A stretch of 64,000 nucleotides of DNA, taken from an uncultured Flavobacteriales bacterium. Its GTDB lineage: Bacteria; Bacteroidota; Bacteroidia; Flavobacteriales; Crocinitomicaceae. The stretch lies in NCBI GenBank assembly GCA_946480815.1, contig CAMLLB010000015.1, positions 16,111 through 80,110 on the forward strand, read 5' to 3'. Made by a program: the position numbers and the translations under genes. A model generated the notes under the pieces. That model was not told the origin of the DNA and ran no database searches. It saw nothing but the letters and a program-made list of their open reading frames with translations. Below are positions 33,681 to 42,394 of the stretch, in pieces; position 1 is the first letter of the stretch; each line of letters opens with the position of its first letter.

Positions 33681-35147
33681 TTGAATCCGCTTAAAAAACT
33701 ATTAGGGCAAACAGCTGTTTATGGGATGTCGAGTATTCTCGGCAGGACCCTGAACTACTTATTGGTCCCACTTTATACTTCCGTATTTTTTACGCATCCG
33801 GAAGAATATGGAGTGGTTTCCCAATTGTATGCCTTTGTAGCTTTTTTAATGATTTTACTGACCTTCGGAATGGAGACAACCTTTTTTCGCTTCATTCAGG
33901 ACAGTGATGATAAGCAACGGGTTTTTCAAAATAGCTTTCTAACTGTTTTGTTGTTAAATGTCGGTTTCTTCCTGCTCATATTAGGATTCAATCACTCCGT
34001 TGCTGACGCATTGTTATTCAATGATCATCCGGAATACATCATCCTGATGGGAGCTATTGTTGCCATTGATGCAGTTTCCAGTTTACCCCTTGCAAAACTT
34101 AGATCGGAAGAAAAAGCGAAGGAATTTGCCATTATTCAATTTTCATCGATAGGAGTAAATATTGTTCTGAATCTCGTATTACTCTATTGTTTTGTGGATT
34201 GGGATAATCCTGTAAACGGAGTATTTTACATTTTGATAGCGAACCTGGTTTCCAGTTTGGTGAAACCAATCATGCTGCGAAAAGATTTTACCGGAATTCG
34301 CCTGAAACTGGATATTCCCTTATTGCGAAAAATGATGGTATACGCCATTCCAATCGTCATAGCAGGGTTTGCCGGAATTATCAATGAAGTAATCGACCGG
34401 ATTATGCTGAAGCAAATGTTGTACGATCCTGCGAACGGATTTACGGCAAAAATGGCTGATGCGGAAATTGGTATTTACAGTGCGTGTTACAAACTAGCCA
34501 TGCTTGTTACGATCCTATTGCAGGCGTATCGCTACGCGGCCGAACCTTTTTTCTTCAACCAAATGAAGAATCAGGATAGAAATAAACTATATATCAAACT
34601 CATGAACTATTTCGTTGCGATCGTTTGTTTGATATTCCTCGGAGTTTCACTAAATCTGGACATTTTCAAATACTTTATTTCAAATAAAACATTTTGGAGT
34701 GGATTGCACGTGGTTCCCATTCTCTTATTAGCAAATGTGTTCTTTGGAGTTTACATCAACCAAAGCATCTGGTACAAATTGACCAATCAAACCAAATTCG
34801 GGGCGTACATTTCCATCATGGGGGCCATGCTGACGATAACCATCAATTACTTGTTTATCCCGGAATACGGATACAAAGCCAGCGCTTGGGCAACTTTGAT
34901 TGTCTACGCATTCCAAATGGTTGTTTCCTATTTCTGGGGACAGAAACACTTTCCTATCAAGTATAATCTTCGGAAGTTTTTCCTGTACCTTGGATTGAGT
35001 ATCCTGATCTATTTTATTTGCGATAAAATCCCGTACGGAGATCACTCACTGATCAAATTCGCATTGAACAACCTGTTGATCATCTTCTTCATTTATGTCG
35101 TGATGTCGGTAGAGGGAATCAAACTTTCATCCTTACGCAGAAAATAA
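33681..35147 (+). CDS. Polysaccharide flippase (Wzx/MATE-like)
   Basis: A 488-residue inner-membrane protein with about 12-14 spans, beginning PLKKLLGQTAVYGMSSILGRTLNYLLVPLYT, the usual opening of Bacteroidota lipopolysaccharide or lipid-linked oligosaccharide flippases (MOP superfamily). The start is TTG at 33681, directly after the enoyl-CoA hydratase stop codon; the first ATG would remove the conserved N-terminal helix. Charged residues in the first span (FFRFIQD) and the Arg/Lys-rich end (SLRRK) fit the family. No glycosyltransferases are nearby, so the cargo is open. Confidence 0.9.
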   Translation: MNPLKKLLGQTAVYGMSSILGRTLNYLLVPLYTSVFFTHPEEYGVVSQLYAFVAFLMILLTFGMETTFFRFIQDSDDKQRVFQNSFLTVLLLNVGFFLLILGFNHSVADALLFNDHPEYIILMGAIVAIDAVSSLPLAKLRSEEKAKEFAIIQFSSIGVNIVLNLVLLYCFVDWDNPVNGVFYILIANLVSSLVKPIMLRKDFTGIRLKLDIPLLRKMMVYAIPIVIAGFAGIINEVIDRIMLKQMLYDPANGFTAKMADAEIGIYSACYKLAMLVTILLQAYRYAAEPFFFNQMKNQDRNKLYIKLMNYFVAIVCLIFLGVSLNLDIFKYFISNKTFWSGLHVVPILLLANVFFGVYINQSIWYKLTNQTKFGAYISIMGAMLTITINYLFIPEYGYKASAWATLIVYAFQMVVSYFWGQKHFPIKYNLRKFFLYLGLSILIYFICDKIPYGDHSLIKFALNNLLIIFFIYVVMSVEGIKLSSLRRK

Positions 35148-35200
35148 AAACCCCATCCATCAGCTGACAGACAGGGTTCCCGAAAAGTATTCGGAATTCT

Positions 35201-37006
35201 TTACTTAATAACTTTAACCGTTCTGGATGTATTTTCTCCGGATAAAATCAACAAATAAGTTCCCGATGAAATGTTTTCTAATTGATCCATTTCAGTCAAT
35301 CCTGAGTTGATCTGATTCATTTCCGAAAGAACGCGGCCATTCAGATCGATCAGTTTTATAGATTGGATCGCACCGTCTTTGTTCTCTACCGAAATTGAAC
35401 TGGTGAACGGATTCGGATAAGGGATAACCTGGTTTAGCAGTTCCTTTTCATCAAGACCCAGTGCTGAAGATAGCCAAACTTGCGATCCGTCAAAATAGAT
35501 CACACTTTCAATTTTGAAGAAATCATTCCCCGATTTGTTCGGGCAATAAACAGAGATTGTAATGGAGTAGTATCCCGGATTTCCGGCCAATCCTAGTGTA
35601 TCGTTGATATAAATAGTATCCGTCGGTGAATAGATCGCCCAGGTAACGTATAAATTCTGGTTGATTGAATCATAAACAGCCTGGTACAAGGAAGCAGAAT
35701 CAATTGCACTGTAATCGATAATGCAATCAGTTACCAACTCCGTATATAAAGTATCGCTGATCACTCCGTTCGGGAAAGGATTGTTGCCATATGTTGTAGA
35801 AGAATCTGCAATAACGAAATTTACGGCTGCAGAATCCGTTCCTGAATCCCAGACCATCACAGAGTAAATCCCGGCGCAGAGGTTTGAAATCGAATTCCCT
35901 GCAACTCCATTGCTCCAAACAATGGTGTAAGGAGCTGTTCCTCCAGTTGGTGAAATGGTAGCAGAACCGGTGCAATTGTTCATTAAATCATCTGTTGAAG
36001 ACAAGTTTACGGTAAAGTTGTTGCCGGTATTTGTTGAATCACTTACATACCAGGAAGCTGAAAAGCTGCATCCGTTTGCATCTGTGCATACTACGGTATA
36101 AGTTCCGGCACATAAATTTGAGCTGGATTGTGTTGTAGTACCATTGCTCCATGAATAGGTGTATGGAGCTGTTCCGTTAATCGGATTAACTGTTGCCGTT
36201 CCGTCGCACAGTACAGGACCCGAAGTTGAGGTAGAAGAAATAGTTCCTGTGAAATTCATACAACTGTTAGTGATTGCAAAAGAAACGGATGCAGTATCTG
36301 AGCTCGAATCCTGGATCATTAAAGAATAAATTCCGGGACACAAATTATTGATCGAACTGGTTGTTTCACCGGTGCTCCATAAATAGGTATAACTGCCGGA
36401 ACCGCCCGTTGGTGCAGCCGAAGCAGAACCACTGCAATTACCTGATAAATCGTTTGTTGTTGTGAGGTTGATTGAAATAGGGGAAGCGCCTCCGTTATAT
36501 GCGACAGGAATTGTTGTGGTACAGCCCATCATGTCTGTGCAATAGACAGTATAATAATAATATCCGGCACAGAGATTAGACAGAGACTGTGTGTTAGCGC
36601 CATTACTCCAGGAATACGTATAAGGAGCAGTTCCTCCGTAAGGGGTGAATGTAGCAGTTCCGTCACACATTCCTGGGGCGGAAGGTGGTGTGCTTGAATA
36701 CGATCCGGTGAATCCGGAACAACCATCCAGGATAAATGCATCCAGAGTAAGTGTATCAATCCCATCATAAATGGTAACCGTATAAGCTCCGGCACATAAC
36801 AGATCTATATAACTGTTAGTTGCTCCCGTACTCCAAATGTATGTGTAAGAACCGGAACCACCCGTGGGTGAAACTTCTGCATATCCATTGCAGGTTCCGC
36901 CGCTAGTGTTTATTGTGGTCAAATTCGGAACAATGCTTTGCGCTATACTTAAGTTGAAACTTGTTAATGCAATCAACACAAAAACAAGCGAATAAAGGTG
37001 TTTCAT
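35201..37006 (-). CDS. T9SS surface protein with five SprB-type repeats
   Basis: A 601-residue exported protein. The ATG at 37006 opens on a signal peptide (SFNLSIAQ); a longer frame adds 19 residues in front. Five tandem repeats of about 65-80 residues fill residues 25-410: each has C(N/S/D)G, PTGG or P.GGTAPYTY.WSNG and LCAG.Y.V, the SprB/PKD-like pattern found in adhesins used for gliding. Cys residues are regularly spaced. A beta domain follows, and the tail from YPNPFTSSISVEN is a T9SS sorting domain. It is a candidate adhesin or matrix protein. Confidence 0.88.
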   Translation of the reverse strand: MKHLYSLVFVLIALTSFNLSIAQSIVPNLTTINTSGGTCNGYAEVSPTGGSGSYTYIWSTGATNSYIDLLCAGAYTVTIYDGIDTLTLDAFILDGCSGFTGSYSSTPPSAPGMCDGTATFTPYGGTAPYTYSWSNGANTQSLSNLCAGYYYYTVYCTDMMGCTTTIPVAYNGGASPISINLTTTNDLSGNCSGSASAAPTGGSGSYTYLWSTGETTSSINNLCPGIYSLMIQDSSSDTASVSFAITNSCMNFTGTISSTSTSGPVLCDGTATVNPINGTAPYTYSWSNGTTTQSSSNLCAGTYTVVCTDANGCSFSASWYVSDSTNTGNNFTVNLSSTDDLMNNCTGSATISPTGGTAPYTIVWSNGVAGNSISNLCAGIYSVMVWDSGTDSAAVNFVIADSSTTYGNNPFPNGVISDTLYTELVTDCIIDYSAIDSASLYQAVYDSINQNLYVTWAIYSPTDTIYINDTLGLAGNPGYYSITISVYCPNKSGNDFFKIESVIYFDGSQVWLSSALGLDEKELLNQVIPYPNPFTSSISVENKDGAIQSIKLIDLNGRVLSEMNQINSGLTEMDQLENISSGTYLLILSGENTSRTVKVIK

Positions 37007-37066
37007 AAGTTTAGTTTTGTCCAAAACTAAGGTATTGTATGTAATCCTGCAACTCTTTTTCATTTA

Positions 37067-37099
37067 TTGCGTATAGATGATGTGATTTTCATAACTTTG
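37067..37099 (+). promoter_or_regulatory. Promoter of the HU-CCDC81/SPOR gene
   Basis: TTG (37067-37069) and TAACTTTG (37092-37099) are 22 nt apart, and the -7 box is only 4 nt from the ATG at 37104. This implies a leaderless mRNA. Confidence 0.6.
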
Positions 37100-37103
37100 T
37101 GAC

Positions 37104-38345
37104 ATGTTGACAGTTGAACAGCTTATCGGGGATTTATTATTACAGCACAATTGTGTGATCGTTCCTTCTTTTGGAGGTTTCGTGGCACAACGTACATCTG
37201 CAAAAATTGATCCGGCGAAAGGTGTCATCATTCCACCAAAGAAATCGGTCCTATTCAATAAACAGTTGATTAACAATGATGGTTTGTTGATAGCGGCACT
37301 TTCCCAGGCGAATTCCATTCCTTATTCTGAAGCTGCCGAAGAAGTTCAGGCACACATCAATGAATGGGAAGCAAGGCTTCAAATGGGTGGAAGAATCACC
37401 ATTGACCGTGTTGGGAACCTGTTTTACGATCAGGAACGAAACCTGTGCTTCGAACAGGATCGCTTCTATAATTTGTTACTGGAATCCTTCGGATTGAGTG
37501 CTGTGCATTTTGTATCTGTTGCTGATGCAGAAGCAAAAGAATCACACCAGGCAATTTTACATGTTGTGAAAGCTGTTGAAATGGAGCAAAAACAAGTTGC
37601 TCCGAATGCAGAACCGTCTTTTGCACTAACTGAAGAACCAATTATTCCTGTTCTGGAAGTGGTTCACGAAGAGCACATCCAACCGACAATCATTCCGATT
37701 AAGAAAAAGTCCAATACCTGGAGATATGTAGCTGCTGCCTGTTTGCTGCCGATTGCATTTTATTCCTTTTGGATCCCGGTAAAAACAGATGTACTGGAAT
37801 CAGGCGTTGTTTCACTTTCAGATTTTAACCCGTTCCACGCCAGCCAGCCGGGGACTTATACTTTGCCAGAAACGAATTATTCGTTCACAAAAAGAGAAGG
37901 CAAAAATCAACTTCAGCATTTACCGAAGAACGTAGAAACATTTTCTTATGAAATGGATGAAGACACGTATGTTCCGGTTTCTCTGAATAAGAAAAAAGCG
38001 ACTGTTGAACAAGTGAACGAAGAACCGGAAGTTAAACCTGAAGTTGTTGCTGATCGCATGTCGCCTAAAGCTTCAGCAATGGCACAAACACCGAAAAAAC
38101 CGGTGGAACAACCAAAAGTGAATCCGGTACCTGCAACACCGAAGGGCGGCCAGATCATCGTTGGAAGTTATTCGGATAGAAAAAATGCAGAAGACCTGAT
38201 CAGGTTATTGGAATCCAATGGAATGGAAGGTCAAATCATCGAAAAAGACGGTAAAATTCGTGTCAGTGCAGGAAATGCATCCCAGTTTTCTCAATTGGAG
38301 CCGAAGTTAAAAGCCCTGGGGATTGCTCCATGGGTTTTGAAATGA
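37104..38345 (+). CDS. HU-CCDC81 and SPOR domain protein
   Basis: A 413-residue membrane protein. Residues about 1-135 are two divergent HU-like (CCDC81) domains (LIGDLLLQHNCVIVPSFGGFVAQ). One span lies at about 205-225 (WRYVAAACLLPIAFYSFWIPV). Residues 230-345 form a Pro/Glu-rich linker, and about 345-413 form a SPOR domain (GGQIIVGSYSDRKNAEDLIRLL) that binds denuded peptidoglycan, with its C-terminus in the periplasm. The family is specific to Bacteroidota and thought to act at the division site or cell wall; the DNA-binding-like head sits in the cytoplasm. Confidence 0.9.
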   Translation: MLTVEQLIGDLLLQHNCVIVPSFGGFVAQRTSAKIDPAKGVIIPPKKSVLFNKQLINNDGLLIAALSQANSIPYSEAAEEVQAHINEWEARLQMGGRITIDRVGNLFYDQERNLCFEQDRFYNLLLESFGLSAVHFVSVADAEAKESHQAILHVVKAVEMEQKQVAPNAEPSFALTEEPIIPVLEVVHEEHIQPTIIPIKKKSNTWRYVAAACLLPIAFYSFWIPVKTDVLESGVVSLSDFNPFHASQPGTYTLPETNYSFTKREGKNQLQHLPKNVETFSYEMDEDTYVPVSLNKKKATVEQVNEEPEVKPEVVADRMSPKASAMAQTPKKPVEQPKVNPVPATPKGGQIIVGSYSDRKNAEDLIRLLESNGMEGQIIEKDGKIRVSAGNASQFSQLEPKLKALGIAPWVLK

Positions 38346-38412
38346 TTAAGATCATAGTTAATTTCCGATTTTAGTTCGTACTTTGGTGTAGTAACTATTG
38401 TTCAATGCACCG

Positions 38413-39489
38413 ATGAAAATACTTGTTCCTATTTTACTCTTGCTTGTTGTTGGTTGTGGCTCAAAAAGTGAGACTATTCATCCGAAAATTCAGAATATTT
38501 CATCCTCTGTATATGCATCGGGCACCATTAAAAGTAAAAGTCAGTACCAGGCAGTTCCATTAGTTTCGGGAATTGTCCGTGATGTTTATGTGGACGATGG
38601 GGATTATGTGCAAAAGGGACAATTGCTGTTCAGAATTGACAATAAAGCTCAGCTTATCAATGAAGAAAATGCGGCACTTTCCGCTTCTTATTATGATTTG
38701 AGTTCCAATCAGGACAAATTGGAAGATGCACGAAACAGCATCCAACTGGCAAGGGAAAAACTGAAAACAGATTCCCTTATGTATGTACGCCAGCTAAACC
38801 TGTATAATCAGAATGTCATTTCAAAAGTAGAGCTGGAGCAACGTGAACTGGCGTACCAAAGTTCTCAAAATGCATTATCCAATGCGATTATTCGTTACAA
38901 TGATCTGAAAAGACAAATCAATTTCAGTGCGAAACAATCGAAGAATAATTTAGCCTTGTCTTCAAAATCAGCGTCTGATTTCGAGATTCGAAGTGATATT
39001 GACGGAAGGGTTTACAGCGTTTTAATTGAAAAAGGAACTTTAGTAAGTCCGCAGATTCCCGTAGCTATTTTAGGATCAGCAGACAGTTTTGTCCTTGAAA
39101 TGCAGGTGGACGAATACGACATCGCAAAAGTAGACTTAAACATGCGGGTTTTGATTACGATGGATAGCTACAAAGGACGGGTATTTGAAGCAAAAGTGAG
39201 CAAGATCAATCCGCTGATGAATGAACGTTCAAAGACATTTAAAGTAGAAGCAACTTTTATTAATCCACCGAAACGCATTTTCCCGAACACTTCTTTTGAA
39301 GCGAATATTGTAATAGAATCAAAGAAAAAAGTGCTGACCATTCCAAGGACCTATTTATTAAAGGGGGATTCGGTCCTTTTAGTCAATGGGACTAAGAAAA
39401 AAGTAGAAGTTGGGTTACGCGATTTTGAGCTTGTAGAAATTCGTTCAGGATTGAAATCGAAAGATGAAATAATGCTTGAAGCCGAATGA
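38413..39489 (+). CDS. ABC exporter adaptor, HlyD/MacA-like lipoprotein
   Basis: A 358-residue periplasmic adaptor. The ATG at 38413 opens on a lipoprotein signal with Cys15 (VVGCGSKS); a TTG at 38398 would add MFNAP-like residues. A biotinyl-lipoyl half (about 45-80, VSGIVRDVYVDDGDYVQKGQLLFRID) is followed by a coiled-coil hairpin (about 85-190), the second lipoyl half (RSDIDGRVYSVLIEKGTLVSP) and a beta-barrel domain. It links the permease to the outer membrane. It overlaps the permease gene by 4 nt (ATGA). Confidence 0.88.
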   Translation: MKILVPILLLLVVGCGSKSETIHPKIQNISSSVYASGTIKSKSQYQAVPLVSGIVRDVYVDDGDYVQKGQLLFRIDNKAQLINEENAALSASYYDLSSNQDKLEDARNSIQLAREKLKTDSLMYVRQLNLYNQNVISKVELEQRELAYQSSQNALSNAIIRYNDLKRQINFSAKQSKNNLALSSKSASDFEIRSDIDGRVYSVLIEKGTLVSPQIPVAILGSADSFVLEMQVDEYDIAKVDLNMRVLITMDSYKGRVFEAKVSKINPLMNERSKTFKVEATFINPPKRIFPNTSFEANIVIESKKKVLTIPRTYLLKGDSVLLVNGTKKKVEVGLRDFELVEIRSGLKSKDEIMLEAE

Positions 39490-40736
39490 GATTTGGACTG
39501 ATCATAAGTATTTCGAAGGCCTTATTACTGGCTCGCTGGAAACAGACACTTGTTGCAGCTATCGGTGTGACGTTTAGTATTACCATGTTTATCACACTTT
39601 TGAGTTTCATGACGGGTTTGAATATTATGCTGGACAGTTTGATCCTTAACCGTACTCCGCATGTTCACATTTACAAAGAGGTACTTCCTTCTAAAAAACA
39701 ACCTATAGATTATAAATCCTCGGCGTATAACTTTATAAGTTCGGTAAAACCAAAAAATGATTTGCTGGACCTTCGAAACAGCAGTGCAATTATGAGATCT
39801 CTCAGAGATGATCCAAGGGTTTTGGGAGTCAGTCCGAAGGTCAGCGTTCAGGTATTTTACAATGTAGGCGCCGTTGATCTGAATGGTGTTTTGAATGGTA
39901 TAGATGTAGCGGGAGAGAACAGGTTGTTCACATTTTCCGAGTATGTAGTGGAAGGAGATTATCAGGATCTCAAATATATTCCGAACAGCATTATTTTGGG
40001 GAAAGGAGCAGCGGATAAGATCCTGGCAAATCTCGGTGACAATATTCAGATCACAACTTCAAAGGGAGAAAGGCTCCAGCTAAAGGTTGTAGGCTATTTT
40101 CAATCCGGACTTCAGGATATCGATAAAGTACAAAGTTATGTTTCATTGGCAACCGCTCAAAAATTAATGGGTGAGAGCAATAGCTATGTTACGGACATTC
40201 AAGTGAAATTAAAGGACATGGTCCAGGCACCTGAAGTCGCAAAAGAATATGGGAATATCTATGAAGTGGAAGCGGTAGATATACAAACGGCTAATGCACA
40301 ATTTGAAGCCGGTACCGCCATCAGGACTTTGATTTCGTATGCAGTAGGAATTACTTTATTGATTGTTGCAGGTTTTGGAATTTACAATATCCTGAACATG
40401 ATGATCTATGAAAAAATGGATACGATTGCTATTCTTAAAGCAACAGGATTTTCAGGAAAGGATGTAAAAAGGGTGTTTATTACAATTGCACTTACCATCG
40501 GGGTTTTCGGAGGACTTTTCGGGCTCTTATTCGGGTTTTTAATCTCCACGGGGATTGATCAGATCCCTTTTAAAACGGAAGCACTTCCGACGATCAAAAC
40601 CTACCCGATCAATTATGATCCGAGATATTACCTGATAGGTGGAATTTTTTCGATTGTGACAACTTATTTTGCCGGTTATTTTCCTTCGCGAAAAGCAAGT
40701 AAGGTTGATCCGGTTGTAATCATTAGAGGGAAGTAA
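39486..40736 (+). CDS. ABC exporter permease, FtsX/MacB-type
   Basis: A 416-residue inner-membrane protein with four spans: one at about 18-42, then three after a large periplasmic MacB-core-like domain (about 285-310, 335-365 and 380-400). The FtsX-type signatures VAGFGIYNILNMMIYEKMDTIAILKATGFSGKDV and FAGYFPSRKASKVDPVVIIRGK are clear. It overlaps the adaptor gene and is followed after 1 nt by the ATPase gene. In the Lol-like or MacAB-like group substrate prediction is unreliable. Confidence 0.9.
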   Translation: MRFGLIISISKALLLARWKQTLVAAIGVTFSITMFITLLSFMTGLNIMLDSLILNRTPHVHIYKEVLPSKKQPIDYKSSAYNFISSVKPKNDLLDLRNSSAIMRSLRDDPRVLGVSPKVSVQVFYNVGAVDLNGVLNGIDVAGENRLFTFSEYVVEGDYQDLKYIPNSIILGKGAADKILANLGDNIQITTSKGERLQLKVVGYFQSGLQDIDKVQSYVSLATAQKLMGESNSYVTDIQVKLKDMVQAPEVAKEYGNIYEVEAVDIQTANAQFEAGTAIRTLISYAVGITLLIVAGFGIYNILNMMIYEKMDTIAILKATGFSGKDVKRVFITIALTIGVFGGLFGLLFGFLISTGIDQIPFKTEALPTIKTYPINYDPRYYLIGGIFSIVTTYFAGYFPSRKASKVDPVVIIRGK

Positions 40737-40737
40737 A

Positions 40738-41418
40738 ATGAGCACACCAATTCTGCAAACCAGGAATATTTCCAAGTATTTTCATGACCCGTATGATATT
40801 CAGGTTTTGAAAAATATCAGTTTTGAAGTTCAAAAAGGAGAATTTGTTTCCATCATCGGGAAATCCGGCTGTGGAAAATCAACGTTGCTGTACATCCTTT
40901 CAACGATGGATACGGATTATCAGGGAGATTTAGTGATAGATAATCAAATGATGCGCGGTAAAAAAGAAGGTGACCTGGCGCAGGTCAGGAATGAGAAAAT
41001 AGGTTTTGTCTTTCAGTTCCATTATTTGCTGAATGAATTTTCTGTGTTGAGAAACGTCATGCTGCCCGGTTTGAAACTAAATAAATTAAGTGCCGCTGAA
41101 GTAGAACATCACGCTTATGAAAAGCTGAAAATTTTAGGAATTCAGGATGAAGCGCTTAAATTACCGAACCAACTTTCGGGTGGGCAAAAACAACGTGTGG
41201 CAATTGCAAGGGCTTTGATTAACAATCCTTTGATCCTGATGGGTGATGAACCGACCGGAAATTTGGATAAAAAGAATAGCGAGATCGTATTCGGGATATT
41301 TAAGGAATTGGCGGAAGAATTCGGACAATCCTTGTTGATAGTCACCCACGATAACGAATTTGCTGAAAGAACACATCGGATCATAGAGATGGAAGACGGG
41401 GCAATTATCCGGATGTAG
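40738..41418 (+). CDS. ABC exporter ATPase, MacB/LolD-like
   Basis: A 226-residue ATP-binding subunit with Walker A GKSGCGKST (about 42), Q-loop FQFHYLL, signature LSGGQKQRVAIARAL, Walker B LILMGDEPTGNLD and the His switch VTHD. It is closest in pattern to LolD/MacB ATPases that work with FtsX-type permeases. It is the third gene of the adaptor-permease-ATPase operon; the downstream HxlR-type gene may regulate it. Confidence 0.93.
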   Translation: MSTPILQTRNISKYFHDPYDIQVLKNISFEVQKGEFVSIIGKSGCGKSTLLYILSTMDTDYQGDLVIDNQMMRGKKEGDLAQVRNEKIGFVFQFHYLLNEFSVLRNVMLPGLKLNKLSAAEVEHHAYEKLKILGIQDEALKLPNQLSGGQKQRVAIARALINNPLILMGDEPTGNLDKKNSEIVFGIFKELAEEFGQSLLIVTHDNEFAERTHRIIEMEDGAIIRM

Positions 41419-41466
41419 GATGGTTGAAAAACACATTTAAGTTTACTTTTTACCTATATTTCCTTT

Positions 41467-41482
41467 TGGAAACTAGTTTCCA
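41467..41482. promoter_or_regulatory. 16-bp perfect palindrome, candidate HxlR operator
   Basis: TGGAAACTAGTTTCCA is a perfect palindrome 49 nt before the start codon of the HxlR-type gene and 37 nt before its -7 box. HxlR-type regulators bind short palindromes in this position. Confidence 0.55.
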
Positions 41483-41519
41483 CGAAGAAACTCATTATAA
41501 AATCAGATCTTTAGCAACG

Positions 41520-41527
41520 TATTTTTG
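41520..41527 (+). promoter_or_regulatory. -7 box of the HxlR-type gene
   Basis: TATTTTTG fits TAnnTTTG and lies 4 nt before the ATG at 41532, again suggesting a leaderless mRNA. Confidence 0.55.
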
Positions 41528-41531
41528 CATT

Positions 41532-41897
41532 ATGGCAATGAAAAAGAAACTTATTCACGAACCGGCTGCCTGCGCAGGAAGAATGCTTGCAATCAGAGAT
41601 ACGCTGGAATTGCTTTCCGGAAAATGGAAAATTCAGATCATCGGGACCCTGATATTCGAGAACTCCATGAAGTTCATGGAACTGAAACGGAATATTCCGG
41701 GAATCGGTGCCAAAATGCTTTCAAAGGAATTGCAGGAATTGGAAATCAATCAATTGATTACGCGAACGGTTTGCGACACGAAACCGATTACAGTCGAATA
41801 TAAGATAACTCCTTATGGGCTAACACTTCAGCCGATCATTGGCGAATTAGCTGCCTGGGGGTCCAATCACCGCAAGCACTTGTTCAGCAAAAGCTGA
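41532..41897 (+). CDS. HxlR-family transcriptional regulator
   Basis: A 121-residue winged-helix protein. The opening HEPAACAGRMLAIRDTLELLSGKWKIQIIGTL is the HxlR/MarR-like signature, including a Cys near the N-terminus, which in family members such as YodB senses thiol-reactive compounds. The recognition part is IPGIGAKMLSKELQELEINQLITRT. I use the ATG at 41532; the longer frame upstream runs across the palindrome and -7 box. Position next to an efflux-like exporter suggests drug or electrophile response. Confidence 0.9.
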   Translation: MAMKKKLIHEPAACAGRMLAIRDTLELLSGKWKIQIIGTLIFENSMKFMELKRNIPGIGAKMLSKELQELEINQLITRTVCDTKPITVEYKITPYGLTLQPIIGELAAWGSNHRKHLFSKS

Positions 41898-41902
41898 ATT
41901 GC

Positions 41903-42316
41903 TTAATGCAAATGAATGTTTTTGAAAATGGCGCGACACTCACAAGTACCTCCGCCCTTTTTGTTCTTGTCTACTTCGTTGAATACGTAGTTGCTGTCGC
42001 TGTTTAAGTTCAGGTCCAAAACCAATGTAGTGTCTGCAGCCCGACCACTGATAGAATCCAGATACATTTTGCAGGGACTGAACTGAGCCATGTTCTTATG
42101 CCCGTTTCTTTCCAAAATGATCGTTTCACTTTTACGGGCAATGAAAAAACTGTCTACAGTAAAGAACACGGTCGAAGCAGAATCTGTCCGTTCATAAACC
42201 CGGATCCAAACATCATAATCAGAATCATTTTGAATCACTTGATTGTACTTCACACTTGGATCCTTACATGCAGCAAGAATTAAAAGAAGTGCTATAAGGG
42301 GTAGAATTTGCTTCAT
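41903..42316 (-). CDS. Small lipoprotein of unknown function
   Basis: A 137-residue exported lipoprotein; the signal ends at LAAC (Cys17) followed by KDPSVKYNQVIQNDSDYDVWIRVY, which suggests a short beta-sandwich. Near the C-terminus GGGTCECRAIF has two close Cys residues. It has its own promoter with a -7 box 4 nt before the ATG. No family is recognised. Confidence 0.7.
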   Translation of the reverse strand: MKQILPLIALLLILAACKDPSVKYNQVIQNDSDYDVWIRVYERTDSASTVFFTVDSFFIARKSETIILERNGHKNMAQFSPCKMYLDSISGRAADTTLVLDLNLNSDSNYVFNEVDKNKKGGGTCECRAIFKNIHLH

Positions 42317-42320
42317 GTTT

Positions 42321-42328
42321 CAAAGGTA
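42321..42328 (-). promoter_or_regulatory. -7 box of the 41903-42316 gene
   Basis: The minus strand reads TACCTTTG, a match to TAnnTTTG, then AAAC and the ATG. The 4-nt gap implies a leaderless transcript. Confidence 0.55.
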
Positions 42329-42345
42329 TGAAAACCAAAACCAAT

Positions 42346-42378
42346 AATTGAAAATGGAGAATGTTAAAATTGAAAAGC
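42346..42378 (+). repeat. 32-bp dispersed intergenic repeat, copy 1
   Basis: It reads AATTGAAAATGGAGAATG followed by TTAA and AATTGAAAAGC. Two near-identical copies lie in the opposite orientation at 61182-61213 and 61866-61897. The end overlaps a 20-bp perfect palindrome (42369-42388) that may work as a terminator for the barrel protein gene. Confidence 0.6.
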
Positions 42379-42394
42379 TTTTCAATTGTCAATT

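Noticed and set aside
35148..35200. Terminator between the flippase and the SprB-repeat gene
   Set aside because: Only a 4-5 bp stem (ACCC/GGGT) with a long loop is visible, too weak to list.
38398..38412. Upstream TTG start for the exporter adaptor
   Set aside because: The ATG at 38413 gives a clean lipoprotein signal; the extra residues disturb it.
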